A DNA stretch of 64,000 nucleotides. It comes from Intestinibaculum porci. Its GTDB lineage: Bacteria > Bacillota_I > Bacilli_A > Erysipelotrichales > Coprobacillaceae. Location of the stretch: the NCBI RefSeq assembly GCF_003925875.1, contig NZ_AP019309.1, positions 620,001 to 684,000 of the forward strand. Reading direction: 5' to 3'. Under the pieces are notes generated by a model. That model saw only the letters and a list, made by a program, of their open reading frames with translations, had not been told where the DNA came from and ran no database searches. Positions 33,211 through 42,327 of the stretch are shown one piece after another; the stretch's first letter is position 1, and every line of letters begins with the position of its first letter. Both the position numbers and the translations under genes were made by a program.

Positions 33211-34002
33211 ATGAAAAAATCAATATCTTTATATCTTATTTTTGCGTTTTTAATAACTGGGATGTTAGAGGAATTCTCTAATGATGAGGTCTTTACCCTC
33301 TCATCCAAGCAAGCTTCTTTGCAGGTATCCTTGGTCTTTTTATGTCTGGGCTTGTTACTCTGTTATACGATTCCTTTTGCCTTAGGCATCAAATACATAA
33401 GTAAACGCTGGCAGGTCACTGCAAAATTATTACCATTGAGCTTTGTCTGCGGCTATTTTATCCCCGGCTGGATCGCTGGTGAATGCAATGATGCCACTGA
33501 TCAGCTGCTTAAACATAGCGGCGTTCTGGTGACGAATATCGCCTCATCACTTGAAACCGGCGTCGTCGAAGAGATGCTGAAAGTCTTAGTGGTGATTTGG
33601 CTCTTATCTTTATTAGGCTTACGTCTCAAAAAACATTTTATGATTGCCGGCATGGGCGTCGGTTTAGGTTTTCAGTTTTGTGAAGACATCGATTATCTGG
33701 CAGGCTTTATTGATCATCATCCTTTACATGCCTTGAAATATACCTTAGCCGACCGCCTTTCTGGCTGCTTAGTGAGCCATATGATCTATAGTGGTGTCAT
33801 GGCGATCGGGGTCTATGAAATCTTTTATGCGCATCACTATAAACGCGGTATTTTTTATGTTCTCACCGCCATCCTCTCACATGCGCTCTATGATGCCATC
33901 GCTGATTACGGAGCTTTGTTTATTGTTTTAAGCGGCGCGTTCCTGCTTTTGATCTGGTATCAATCGTATCAGGAAATCGATCAGGCGGTTACCACCCATT
34001 AA
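33211..34002 (+). CDS. PrsW-like intramembrane metalloprotease
   Basis: 263 residues with about seven membrane helices. Family motifs in order: VVEEMLKVLVV (Glu-Glu zinc/catalytic motif), GLGFQFCEDIDY and LSHALYDAIADYG (metal-binding His). PrsW cuts anti-sigma factors and related membrane proteins; no anti-sigma gene is adjacent, so the substrate is unknown. Start at ATG 33211 after TAGGGGG; the longer upstream frame would read through the previous terminator. Confidence 0.8.
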   Translation: MKKSISLYLIFAFLITGMLEEFSNDEVFTLSSKQASLQVSLVFLCLGLLLCYTIPFALGIKYISKRWQVTAKLLPLSFVCGYFIPGWIAGECNDATDQLLKHSGVLVTNIASSLETGVVEEMLKVLVVIWLLSLLGLRLKKHFMIAGMGVGLGFQFCEDIDYLAGFIDHHPLHALKYTLADRLSGCLVSHMIYSGVMAIGVYEIFYAHHYKRGIFYVLTAILSHALYDAIADYGALFIVLSGAFLLLIWYQSYQEIDQAVTTH

Positions 34003-34036
34003 TTTTGAGAGCTTTTCGTTTTTACTTGCTATTTGG

Positions 34037-34057
34037 GGAGAATTCTCCTATTATAAT
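34037..34057 (+). promoter_or_regulatory. Promoter with palindrome before the ZTP riboswitch
   Basis: TATAAT (34052-34057) preceded by the perfect 12-base palindrome GGAGAATTCTCC (34037-34048) lying in the spacer. No clear -35 box, which suggests activator use or a repressor site in the spacer. Confidence 0.5.
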
Positions 34058-34067
34058 AGTAGTTATA

Positions 34068-34160
34068 CGACTGACGGAAGTGGAATAGACCACATGAAGT
34101 ATAATTGTATGAAGCCGACCGTCTGGGCAAAAGAAGGCCTGGAATCATTGGCTTCTTTTT
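34068..34160 (+). promoter_or_regulatory. ZTP (pfl) riboswitch with terminator
   Basis: The aptamer is recognisable from its conserved blocks: CGACTGACGGAA, GTGGA-ATAG-ACCAC, GAAG and the 3' element GCCGACCGTCTGGGC (34114-34128). It is followed at once by a terminator: AGAAG-G-CC paired with GGCTTCT (34132-34156, one bulged G) and a T run. ZTP/ZMP accumulates when 10-formyl-tetrahydrofolate is short and turns on purine and one-carbon genes; the downstream gene uses 10-formyl-THF on ZMP (AICAR), a fitting target. Termination in the absence of ligand is the usual logic. Confidence 0.88.
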
Positions 34161-34180
34161 CATTATTTTAGGAGGATAAG

Positions 34181-35362
34181 ATGAACGAATTAGAATTAAA
34201 GTATGGCTGTAACCCTAACCAGAAACCTGCGCGCGTGTATATGGAAAACGGACAGGAATTACCAATCACCGTCGTGAATGGTCGTCCTGGTTATATCAAC
34301 TTACTTGATGCCCTCAATAGCTGGCAGTTAGTCAAAGAGCTCAAAGAAGCGATTGGCGTGCCTTGTGCGGCAAGCTTTAAACATGTGTCTCCTGCTGGTG
34401 TTGCCATTGGCACGCCACTTACCGATGTTGAACGTCAGATGTATTTTGTGAAAAAATCACCCGAAGAATTAACCCCTTTAGCGAATGCTTATATCAAGGC
34501 CCGCGGCAGTGACCGTATGAGTTCTTATGGTGATTTCTGTGCGATGAGTGAAGTTGTCGATGCGGTAACCGCTGATTTAATCCGTATCGAAGTCTCTGAT
34601 GGGATCATCGCACCAGGTTATACCGATGAAGCGATTGCCATCTTAAAGAAGAAGAAAAAAGGCAATTACTGCGTTTTACAGATTGATCCAGATTATGTTC
34701 CTGATCCGATCGAAAAGAAACAGGTATACGGCATTACCTTTGAACAGGGCCGCAATAATGCAAAAATTACCGCTGATTTATTTAAGGATATCGTTTCCGT
34801 TAATAAAGAGATCCCAGATCATATTATGAATGACTTAATCCTTTCGATGATCACTTTAAAATATACTCAGTCTAACTCTGTATGTTACGTGAAAAATGGG
34901 CAGGCGATCGGCATTGGTGCAGGTCAGCAGTCACGTATCCACTGTACCCGCCTCGCTGGTGATAAAGCTGATAAATGGTACTTACGTCAGGCACCGCAGG
35001 TTTTAAATCTTAAATTCCGCAAAGGATTGCACCGCGCTGATCGTGATAATGCGATTGATGTTTACTTATCGAAAGACTGGGCCGATGTCAACGGTGATGA
35101 TAACTGGATGAATACCTTTGAAGAACGTCCAGAAGTCTTCACTGAAGAAGCGCAGCGCGCATGGTTAAACGGTAATACCGATGTTGTCTTAGGCTCTGAT
35201 GCTTTCTTCCCATTTGGTGATAATGTCGAAAGAGCGCATCGTTCAGGGGTGAAATATATTGGCGAAGCCGGCGGTTCGATCCGTGATGACAATGTCATTG
35301 AAACGGCTGATAAATATAATATGGTCTTAGCGTTTACGAATTTAAGATTATTCCATCACTAA
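34181..35362 (+). CDS. Stand-alone AICAR (ZMP) transformylase
   Basis: 393 residues: the transformylase half of PurH without the IMP cyclohydrolase domain. Segments: LKYGCNPNQKPA at the start, AASFKHVSPAGVAIG (catalytic Lys-His), SSYGDFCAMSE, EVSDGIIAPGYTDEA, YTQSNSVCYVKNGQAIGIGAGQQSR, and DAFFPFGDNVERAHRSGV. It formylates AICAR with 10-formyl-THF in purine synthesis and would also recycle the AICAR made by HisF/HisH. Under a ZTP riboswitch; AGGAGG ribosome site. Confidence 0.92.
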   Translation: MNELELKYGCNPNQKPARVYMENGQELPITVVNGRPGYINLLDALNSWQLVKELKEAIGVPCAASFKHVSPAGVAIGTPLTDVERQMYFVKKSPEELTPLANAYIKARGSDRMSSYGDFCAMSEVVDAVTADLIRIEVSDGIIAPGYTDEAIAILKKKKKGNYCVLQIDPDYVPDPIEKKQVYGITFEQGRNNAKITADLFKDIVSVNKEIPDHIMNDLILSMITLKYTQSNSVCYVKNGQAIGIGAGQQSRIHCTRLAGDKADKWYLRQAPQVLNLKFRKGLHRADRDNAIDVYLSKDWADVNGDDNWMNTFEERPEVFTEEAQRAWLNGNTDVVLGSDAFFPFGDNVERAHRSGVKYIGEAGGSIRDDNVIETADKYNMVLAFTNLRLFHH

Positions 35363-35460
35363 GAAACTGGCTGCGGCCAGTTTTTCTTTTGCTTTTCCGT
35401 AAATATATTTCAATTACGAAATGATGTGTTATAATGTCGGAATAGGGAGAGAGATTAACA

Positions 35461-38400
35461 ATGTTATTTATTACAGATGCAGAATTTGAAAGAGTTATTT
35501 CTCGGGCACGCAACCGGGCGCTGGCTCGTAAGTTTTATGATCAAGGCTCAGTCTTAAGAGTCCATGTCGAAGAGACAAAAAACGGCTATGAAATCATTGG
35601 TCAGGTCAGTGTCGATGGGACGATCTATACGCCAAGGATTGAAGTCAACCACAATTCCAAAATTATTTCCACTGAGTGTGACTGTATTTATTCTGATGAA
35701 TATACCTCATGTGCGCATACTGGCGCGCTCTTATTGGCAGTCCAGGAATTATCGCCAACGCGTTTTCCTTTTGATTTTAAAGCCGATTATCGCCAGGTCA
35801 GAGAAAAGCGCGTGAAAGAACAGAAAAAACGAGAAGAAGAAGCGCAGAGACAGCGGGAGATGCGTCGCCGCAATGCTTTAGAAAGCGCCTCTGTTGGTTT
35901 AACCAATGCCATTCGTGATGAAATGGTCAGAGCTTTTGAAATGACTGATCCCACTCCTGTGAAAATGCAGGTTATCCTGGAAATAGGTTATCGTTATAAT
36001 CTGCGCTTTAAAGTAGGGCGTGAGCGTTTCTATTTTATTAAAAATATTGATCATTTTATTGAAAATATCAATGATCGCAGCTATGAAAGCTATGGCAAAT
36101 CCTTTGCCTGGAACCATCATATGGAAGACTTCGATGAACCTTCACAGCTGATTTATGATTATCTGGTTTTAGCCTCTAAGCAGGGCGCGACGGATTACTA
36201 TTATACCCAGCAGAATCTGATCAATTTAAATGGCACCTTATGGGACGCCTTTGTCAAGCTCATGCAGCAGCTGCCAGAGGGCTATTCCAATATTCGTTAT
36301 CAGACGGGCCATGAGCGTCCTTCGATCAAGGTGGAAGCTGATGAATATGACTTCATCTTAAAAGATGAGACACATTATGCTTTTAGTTATGGCTTTGGCA
36401 AGAATAATATCTATGAAATCGATAAAGAAGCCAATATTTTATATGATACAGTTTTAGATCAGGGCGGTGTTGCGATTAAACTGCTCGAAGAACTCCAGCA
36501 GAATGATGGCCGCTTGTATATTGCCCATGAACATATGCCGGATTTCTATCAGTATGTCATTGCCCCGATTAAAGACTATATCAATTTCCATGACTTTGAC
36601 TTCAGCGCTTTTGCGAAAGCTGAAGATAAAATTGTCATGTATGGCGATATTGATGAAGATGAAGTGGCTTATTTCAATATATTAGGGGTCTATGGTGAGG
36701 AGAAAATCAATCTCATTACCAAACCGGAGACGCCGCATTCTCCGCATGTCGATATGATTAAAGGCTTTTTAGATTCCTTTAATCCGGATGTTGATGACAA
36801 GTATTATTACTTTGATACAAATCATGAAGAAACGATGGACTTCCTCAATAAAGGTATTCCTTTCTTAGCTTCTTACGCTGATATTTATGTTTCTGATGCC
36901 TTAAAGAAAGTCGGTACTAAAAATAAATTTAATGTCTCAGTCGGCATCAGTGTACAAAATGATTTATTATCTATCGATGTTGATTCCATCGATATTCCTA
37001 AAGAGGAATTAGCCGCGGTCTTAGCGTCTTATAAGAAAAAGAAGAAATATCATAAGTTAAAAAGCGGGGAAATGCTTTATATTGAATCTGATGAATTAGG
37101 TGAATTATCAGAGATGATGGATCGTTATCATTTAGCGACCAAAGATCTCAAAGATGGTCATATTGATATGAACTTAAACCGCGCTTTTGCCTTAGAGCAG
37201 GATGCTGAAAAGATGTCTCATGTAACGGTCAAACGCTCGGAGGCTTTTGAAGACGTCTTAAACCGTTTAAAAGACTATAAATCCCATCAGTATCCTTTAT
37301 CTGCGCATTATCAGAAGATTTTACGTGATTATCAGAAAGATGGCTACCAGTGGTTAGCGACGATGAGCGATCTCCACTTTGGCGGCATCTTAGCCGATGA
37401 TATGGGGCTCGGGAAAACTCTGCAGATGGTGACTTTATTAGAGAATACCAAAAATAATTTTTCTATTATTGTGACCCCATCCTCTTTGGTTTTAAACTGG
37501 TTAGATGAATTCCAGAAGTTCTCGGAATCCATTTCTGCTGTCGCTGTCATGGGGAGCGCTAGTGAACGTAAAGCCATTATTAAAAATGCCCATCACTACA
37601 ATTCCCTGATTACATCTTATGATTATATGCGTCGTGATGTGGATCTTTATAAAGATTATAACTTCGACTTCATCATCTTAGATGAAGCGCAGTATATTAA
37701 AAATCAGAAGACCAAGAATGCCATTTCGGTGAAGAAACTCAAAGGGATTCATCGCTTTGCCTTAACCGGAACGCCGATTGAAAACTCTTTAGCGGAATTA
37801 TGGTCAATCTTTGATTTCTTAAACAAAGATTACTTATTCAACTATACTTACTTCAAAAAGACGTATGAATCACCAATCGTGCGTGAACATGATGAAAAGA
37901 AACAGGCGGAATTAAAGAATCTGATTTCCCCATTTGTCTTACGTCGTACCAAGAGTCAGGTCTTAAAAGAATTACCAGAAAAAGTGGAAAAGACGATTAG
38001 CATCGAATTTAGCAGTGATGAACATAAACTCTATTTAGCGCATTTAGCCGCTGCCAATAAACAGCTAAGGAGCTTAGATGGCAAGAAAGACCGCATTCAG
38101 ATTCTCGCCATGTTAACGAAGCTGCGCCAGATTTGCTGCGAACCAAGAATGGCTTTTGATAATGTGAAACACATCTCTTCAAAGATGCAGGCATGTTTAG
38201 ATATTATTGAAAACTATAAAGAAAATGGCAAAAAGATTATCGTTTTCTCTTCTTTCAAGAGTGCTTTGGAGCTGATTGCTCAGGAATTAGATGCGAGTCA
38301 AACGAAATATCACATGTTAACGGGGGCAACGAATAAACTCAAACGTAAAGAGTACGTCGATGCCTTCCAGAGTGATGATTCAACAGTCTTCCTTATTTCC

Positions 38401-38685
38401 TTAAAAGCCGGCGGAACAGGTCTAAACTTAACCGCTGCCGAAGGGGTTATTCACTTTGACCCATGGTGGAATATGTCCGCGCAGTCGCAGGCGACTGACC
38501 GTGCGCATCGTATTGGGCAGAAGAATACCGTCTTTGTCTATAAACTGATTATGGCGGATTCAATTGAAGAAAAAATTCAGAAACTGCAGGAAGCGAAGAA
38601 AGATCTTGCCGATACCTTTGTGGAAGGCAATGATGGCCGCATTACCAGCATGACAACAGAAGAAATTATGGATTTATTCAAGTAA
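35461..38685 (+). CDS. SWIM-domain SNF2-family helicase
   Basis: 1074 residues. N-terminal SWIM zinc finger (CDC ... CAH, about 77-95), a long middle region, and a SNF2 ATPase/helicase (about 620-1060). Motifs: ADDMGLGKTLQM (Walker A, about 643), ILDEAQYIKN (box II, about 739), ALTGTPIENSLAELWSIF, FLISLKAGGTGLNLTAAEGVIHFDPWWN and TDRAHRIGQ. ATP-driven DNA or nucleoprotein remodelling, like RapA relatives; the exact role is unknown. No neighbouring restriction or defence gene, so it looks like a housekeeping SNF2. GGGAGAGAGA ribosome site. Confidence 0.9.
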   Translation: MLFITDAEFERVISRARNRALARKFYDQGSVLRVHVEETKNGYEIIGQVSVDGTIYTPRIEVNHNSKIISTECDCIYSDEYTSCAHTGALLLAVQELSPTRFPFDFKADYRQVREKRVKEQKKREEEAQRQREMRRRNALESASVGLTNAIRDEMVRAFEMTDPTPVKMQVILEIGYRYNLRFKVGRERFYFIKNIDHFIENINDRSYESYGKSFAWNHHMEDFDEPSQLIYDYLVLASKQGATDYYYTQQNLINLNGTLWDAFVKLMQQLPEGYSNIRYQTGHERPSIKVEADEYDFILKDETHYAFSYGFGKNNIYEIDKEANILYDTVLDQGGVAIKLLEELQQNDGRLYIAHEHMPDFYQYVIAPIKDYINFHDFDFSAFAKAEDKIVMYGDIDEDEVAYFNILGVYGEEKINLITKPETPHSPHVDMIKGFLDSFNPDVDDKYYYFDTNHEETMDFLNKGIPFLASYADIYVSDALKKVGTKNKFNVSVGISVQNDLLSIDVDSIDIPKEELAAVLASYKKKKKYHKLKSGEMLYIESDELGELSEMMDRYHLATKDLKDGHIDMNLNRAFALEQDAEKMSHVTVKRSEAFEDVLNRLKDYKSHQYPLSAHYQKILRDYQKDGYQWLATMSDLHFGGILADDMGLGKTLQMVTLLENTKNNFSIIVTPSSLVLNWLDEFQKFSESISAVAVMGSASERKAIIKNAHHYNSLITSYDYMRRDVDLYKDYNFDFIILDEAQYIKNQKTKNAISVKKLKGIHRFALTGTPIENSLAELWSIFDFLNKDYLFNYTYFKKTYESPIVREHDEKKQAELKNLISPFVLRRTKSQVLKELPEKVEKTISIEFSSDEHKLYLAHLAAANKQLRSLDGKKDRIQILAMLTKLRQICCEPRMAFDNVKHISSKMQACLDIIENYKENGKKIIVFSSFKSALELIAQELDASQTKYHMLTGATNKLKRKEYVDAFQSDDSTVFLISLKAGGTGLNLTAAEGVIHFDPWWNMSAQSQATDRAHRIGQKNTVFVYKLIMADSIEEKIQKLQEAKKDLADTFVEGNDGRITSMTTEEIMDLFK

Positions 38686-38690
38686 AATAA

Positions 38691-38718
38691 AAGGTCGATG
38701 ACAGCTGTCATTGACCTT
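38691..38718 (-). terminator. Terminator between SNF2 and ABC-F genes
   Basis: Near-perfect long hairpin AAGGTC-G-ATGACAGCTGTCAT-T-GACCTT. On the - strand it is followed by TTTTATTTT. It covers the last codons of the ABC-F gene; on + the T-tract is weak. Confidence 0.75.
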
Positions 38719-40441
38719 CTTCAATTTCCATTAATTCTAAATATCGTTCATTTTTCTCATCGAGTTCCTGCTCTAACGCGGCGCGCTTCTGGGCGAGTTC
38801 ATCCATCTTTTTAAAATCATCGAGGCTGCCCATCTCTTCATCAATCGCTTTAATGCGTGCTTCTAAAGAAAGCAATAAATCATCCATGCCTTCTAATTCT
38901 TTCTTTTCATTCCAGGTTAACTTACGCGTTTTATGAGCCTGTTTCTGCTTTTTATAAGCTTCATAGTTAGAAGCTTTTTCTTTTTGCGTATCACTAATAT
39001 CAATCGCCGCGCTATAACCGCCGTTGACATAAGTGATCTGTTTGTCTTTAAACACAAACAACCCATCGACAATCTTATCTAAGAAATAGCGGTCATGGGA
39101 CACTGTCACCACAATGCCGGCAAAGCAGTCGAGGTAATCTTCCAAGATCGTTAACGTTTCAATGTCTAAGTCATTGGTTGGTTCATCTAATAATAAGACA
39201 TTAGGACCTTCCATTAAGACTTTCAGCAAGTAGAGACGCCGCCGCTCGCCGCCTGAGAGGCGGCCAATGGCAGTATACTGCATGCCTTTATCAAATAAGA
39301 AGCGTTCACACATGTTGGTGGCCGTTAATACGCCATCGCTGGTTATTAAGGCATCACTGGTTTCTTTGATATAATCAATCACCCGCATCGACATATCCAT
39401 CGCTTCCACGCCCTGTTTGAAATAACCGATTTTAATCGTGTCACCATAGGTGACGGTGCCGGTATAGTTGGGATTTTCTTTAGCGATGATATTCATCAGC
39501 GTTGATTTCCCGCAGCCGTTTTTGCCTAAGATGCCAATTCGATCAAAACGTTTGAAGGTATAGGAGAAGGGGGCAAAAAGCACATTGTCACCATAATAGG
39601 CGGAGACCTGATCAAGGATCATGGTCTTCTTGCCAATGCGGCTCGCCACATCAATCATCGTCAGATTTTCATTTTCTTTAATATCACTTATCGCCGATAG
39701 TTTTTCAAAGCGCTGGAGACGATCTTTCGACTTGGTCGAACGCGCCTGCACGCCAGCGCGAACCCATTCTAATTCCTTTTTGAGGAACTGTTTGCGCTTG
39801 TGCTGAGCAGCTAACGCCTGCGCTTCTCTTTCGGCCTTCATTTCTAAAAACTGGCTATAGTTAGCGACGTATTCATAGAGGCTGCCACGATCAATTTCAT
39901 CAATCTTATTGGTAATACGCTCTAAGAAGTAACGATCATGTGTGACCATCAGTAAGCCCTTATTACGTTTGATAAGATACTTTTCTAAATATTCGATCAT
40001 CGGCGTATCTAAGTGGTTAGTCGGTTCATCTAAGATCAGTAAGTCACATTCTTTTAATAAAGCAATTGATAAGGCTAAGCGTTTCTTCTGTCCGCCTGAT
40101 AAGACGCTGATTTTCTGATCCGGATCATCTAAGCCAAAGCGCGTTAAGGTTGCTTTGATTTCATAATCCTGAGCTTTCGGCGCCATTTTTGTAGCCTGGG
40201 CATAAACCGTCAAAGCTTCATCAAAATCACTATACTGCGGTAAGTAGGAGATCTGTAAATCTTTGCGGTAGCTGATCGCCGGGTTGTCCCCTTTGGCAAT
40301 CAGTTTTAATAAGGTCGATTTGCCCGCTCCGTTAAGGCCGACTAAAGCGATCTTATCTTTATCTTCCATTGTCATATTAATGCCATCTAAGATGACTTTA
40401 TCACCAATGGCATAATGTAAATCTGTAATTGTAAAAAGCAT
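38708..40441 (-). CDS. ABC-F family ATPase (ribosome-associated)
   Basis: 577 residues, two ABC domains and no membrane segment. First domain: GLNGAGKST and LSGGQKKRLALSIALL with LILDEPTNHLD. Linker helices carry charged residues (AEREAQALAAQHKRKQFLKKELEWVRAG). Second domain: GKNGCGKST, LSGGERRRLYLLKVL and LLLDEPTNDLD. C-terminal coiled coil (ELDEKNERYLELMEIEEGQ) as in Uup types. Such proteins act on the ribosomal E site; antibiotic resistance cannot be inferred. Start at the ATG at 40441 (- strand) with AGGTG six bases upstream; a GTG nine bases earlier overlaps that site. Confidence 0.9.
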   Translation of the reverse strand: MLFTITDLHYAIGDKVILDGINMTMEDKDKIALVGLNGAGKSTLLKLIAKGDNPAISYRKDLQISYLPQYSDFDEALTVYAQATKMAPKAQDYEIKATLTRFGLDDPDQKISVLSGGQKKRLALSIALLKECDLLILDEPTNHLDTPMIEYLEKYLIKRNKGLLMVTHDRYFLERITNKIDEIDRGSLYEYVANYSQFLEMKAEREAQALAAQHKRKQFLKKELEWVRAGVQARSTKSKDRLQRFEKLSAISDIKENENLTMIDVASRIGKKTMILDQVSAYYGDNVLFAPFSYTFKRFDRIGILGKNGCGKSTLMNIIAKENPNYTGTVTYGDTIKIGYFKQGVEAMDMSMRVIDYIKETSDALITSDGVLTATNMCERFLFDKGMQYTAIGRLSGGERRRLYLLKVLMEGPNVLLLDEPTNDLDIETLTILEDYLDCFAGIVVTVSHDRYFLDKIVDGLFVFKDKQITYVNGGYSAAIDISDTQKEKASNYEAYKKQKQAHKTRKLTWNEKKELEGMDDLLLSLEARIKAIDEEMGSLDDFKKMDELAQKRAALEQELDEKNERYLELMEIEEGQ

Positions 40442-40527
40442 TTTTATCACCTTTTACTATTTTAGAGGAAATCCCTGTCATTGCCAAACTTTTTTGTATA
40501 AAATATAAGGGAGAAGAGGTGAGAAAG

Positions 40528-41373
40528 ATGCGGGATCCTTTACAAGGCTTACTGGAAGCCTATCGACAAATGTCCCAAATAGGTATTGAGAGTGATTTAG
40601 GCTTTTATGAAAAGGGGCATAAGTATTATGTGCATATTTTAGCGGATGGCTTACTGTTTTTTAAAGCGGAGGAAGATTTCCTGCTTTATCGTGATGCCCT
40701 CAAACATCAGTTAAGGGATACGATGGCTTTGATGACGGGCATTATGGTCTTACGTGATCAGCAGCCATTTTTTAAGGACTTATTGCCCCAGGAAACATCT
40801 GTTTTTGTCTTTCAGGAAGGACGTCGGGTACGCGGCATGCAGGATGATGAAGAAGATCTTTTAGCGACCCTGATGACGGATACGATCGCTGCTTTAAATT
40901 TGCTTTCACGTAAAGACTTTCGCAAGTTAGATGCGCATCAGTATTATCGTTATCATGTCAAAGATCATTTTTTAGAAATCAAAGATGTCCCGTGCTTCTC
41001 GCCTAAAACGCGCCCGCACATGCCCTGCGATGTGTCTTTTTTAGATGAGAAAGTCAAACGTGGCCGTTTAGCTATTTTATGTGTGTATTTGTATCGTAAG
41101 CAGGCAGCGGAGTATCCGTTATTAGTGGTCATCGCTGATGATAAACAAAAGCGCGTGATCTATCGCCACTGCTTTGATTTAGAGGAGCAGAAAATGATTT
41201 TTCCAGCTTTTGTCGATCTTCTCAGGCAGCGGCCTTTGCCGGTGGAGATCCGCTTTCTTGATGCGAAAAGCTATGCCTACTTTAAAGATTTTGTGAAGAC
41301 TTTTCATATGAACTATAAAATTATGAGCAGCGATGCCGATCATCGCTATCTGAAAGGTTCGGTTTATGGATAA
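40528..41373 (+). CDS. Uncharacterised protein (DUF6930/7309-like)
   Basis: 281 residues, soluble. Two parts: residues 1-150 (GLLEAYRQMSQIGIESDLGF ... VFVFQEGRRVRGMQ) and a C-terminal alpha/beta part (LAILCVYLYRKQ, LLVVIADDKQKRVIYRHCFDL, RQRPLPVEIRFLDAKSYAYF). This pattern recalls DUF7309/DUF6930 proteins, from memory and not certain. Start at ATG 40528 after GAGGTG. The next gene overlaps by eight bases, so they are probably coupled. Function unknown. Confidence 0.65.
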   Translation: MRDPLQGLLEAYRQMSQIGIESDLGFYEKGHKYYVHILADGLLFFKAEEDFLLYRDALKHQLRDTMALMTGIMVLRDQQPFFKDLLPQETSVFVFQEGRRVRGMQDDEEDLLATLMTDTIAALNLLSRKDFRKLDAHQYYRYHVKDHFLEIKDVPCFSPKTRPHMPCDVSFLDEKVKRGRLAILCVYLYRKQAAEYPLLVVIADDKQKRVIYRHCFDLEEQKMIFPAFVDLLRQRPLPVEIRFLDAKSYAYFKDFVKTFHMNYKIMSSDADHRYLKGSVYG

Positions 41374-41677
41374 AGAGCGACTATATTTACGTTTTGAAGG
41401 GATCGTTGTCAGTATTGAATCCATCAATAAAAGAAAAGGTGAAGATTTAAGCGCCTATGCCCGTCATGTCGGCATGGTGGAACTATTATGGAGCCGTTCT
41501 TCCCGCTATACCCGAATGTTCGCGGTCTTTAAAGAAACCGCCTGGCCTTCGCATAACTTTAAAACGACCCCTGGGGTTTTAGAAGCCGCGAATGAGATGC
41601 TTATCCTGACCACGAAAAATCATATCTATACCTTTAAAATTCTGCAGGTGTATGCCGATGGCCGGACCCCAAAATAA
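41366..41677 (+). CDS. Hypothetical protein coupled to the preceding gene
   Basis: 103 residues, small mixed alpha/beta, no signal or membrane helix. Readable parts: LRFEGIVVSIESINKRKGEDL, RYTRMFAVFKETAWPSHNFKTTPG and MLILTTKNHIYTFKILQV. No family recognised. The eight-base overlap with the upstream gene suggests a two-gene operon. The sequence after it, to 41741, contains no obvious own terminator. Confidence 0.6.
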   Translation: MDKERLYLRFEGIVVSIESINKRKGEDLSAYARHVGMVELLWSRSSRYTRMFAVFKETAWPSHNFKTTPGVLEAANEMLILTTKNHIYTFKILQVYADGRTPK

Positions 41678-41741
41678 TTTTTTGAAAAGCGTTTGATTTT
41701 CTTTTACTTGTCAGGAAATGTGTTAGAATAATTATAGAAGC

Positions 41742-41834
41742 CAGATCGATCTGTAGCTTTGCGGAGTCGCTCCGTAAAACATCATTAGCTAGCTCTGGAC
41801 GCCACCCTCCAGTATGATTGGGTGGCCTTTTTTT
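41742..41834 (+). ncRNA. Candidate small RNA, ~93 nt, with own promoter and terminator
   Basis: Promoter TTGTCA (41708-41713) and AATTAT (41730-41735). The RNA folds as nested elements: CCAGA / TCTGG outside, TAGCT / AGCTA inside, and a 9-bp hairpin TTTGCGGAG-TCG-CTCCGTAAA. It ends with terminator GCCACCC (41801-41807) / GGGTGGC (41820-41826) and seven T. No ORF. The superoxide reductase gene downstream has its own promoter, so this is either an independent sRNA or an unrecognised riboswitch-like leader. I could not match it to a known class. Confidence 0.6.
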
Positions 41835-41885
41835 GCATGAAAATGTTTATATTTTAAGAAAATTTTTAATTTTAAGTTAAATAAA

Positions 41886-41914
41886 TTGTGAACGGTTCCA
41901 TAATATGATAAAAT
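41886..41914 (+). promoter_or_regulatory. Promoter of the superoxide reductase gene
   Basis: TTGTGA, 17-bp spacer, TAAAAT; AGGAGG eight bases before the ATG at 41952. Confidence 0.7.
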
Positions 41915-41951
41915 TTCAAGTAATGAAAAAGAAAAAAAGGAGGATTTCATT

Positions 41952-42296
41952 ATGGATTTTTATCGTTTAAATGATGGCAGTATCGTCGCGAGTTTAACGG
42001 GTGCTTTAGAAGATGGTGAAAAGCTCGTTGCCAATACCGTTGATGCTGCTAAGGAAAAACATGTGCCTTTTGTGACTGTCGCTGGTCAGAAGGTCAATGT
42101 TAAAGTCGGAGAAGTGGAACATCCAATGACTGAAGAACATTATATTGTTTTCGTTGCGGTCGTTACCAATAATCAGACACTGTTCAAAGAATTCAATCCA
42201 GGTGAAAAACCAGAAGCAGACTTTATCCTGCCAGATGGTGATCAGGTTGTCGAAGTGTACGAATATTGTTCACTTCATGGTTTGTGGAAAGCTTAG
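41952..42296 (+). CDS. Superoxide reductase (neelaredoxin / class II desulfoferrodoxin-like)
   Basis: 114 residues, one iron-binding domain without the N-terminal desulforedoxin module. All centre II ligands are visible: EKHVPF (His with the catalytic Lys before it), EHPMTEEHYI (two His), and C-terminal EYCSLHGLWKA (Cys and His). It reduces superoxide to peroxide without releasing oxygen, which suits an anaerobe. Followed after 31 bases by a sensor kinase gene without an obvious terminator, so co-transcription is possible. Confidence 0.93.
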   Translation: MDFYRLNDGSIVASLTGALEDGEKLVANTVDAAKEKHVPFVTVAGQKVNVKVGEVEHPMTEEHYIVFVAVVTNNQTLFKEFNPGEKPEADFILPDGDQVVEVYEYCSLHGLWKA

Positions 42297-42327
42297 TTTT
42301 TAAAAAATCGTAAGGGTGGTGAGAGAT

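Noticed and set aside
35461-38685. SNF2 protein as part of a defence system
   Set aside because: No nuclease, methylase or other defence-type neighbour; adjacent genes are purine synthesis and ABC-F.
40448-40450. GTG start for the ABC-F protein (adding three residues)
   Set aside because: The GTG is part of the AGGTG ribosome site for the ATG at 40441.
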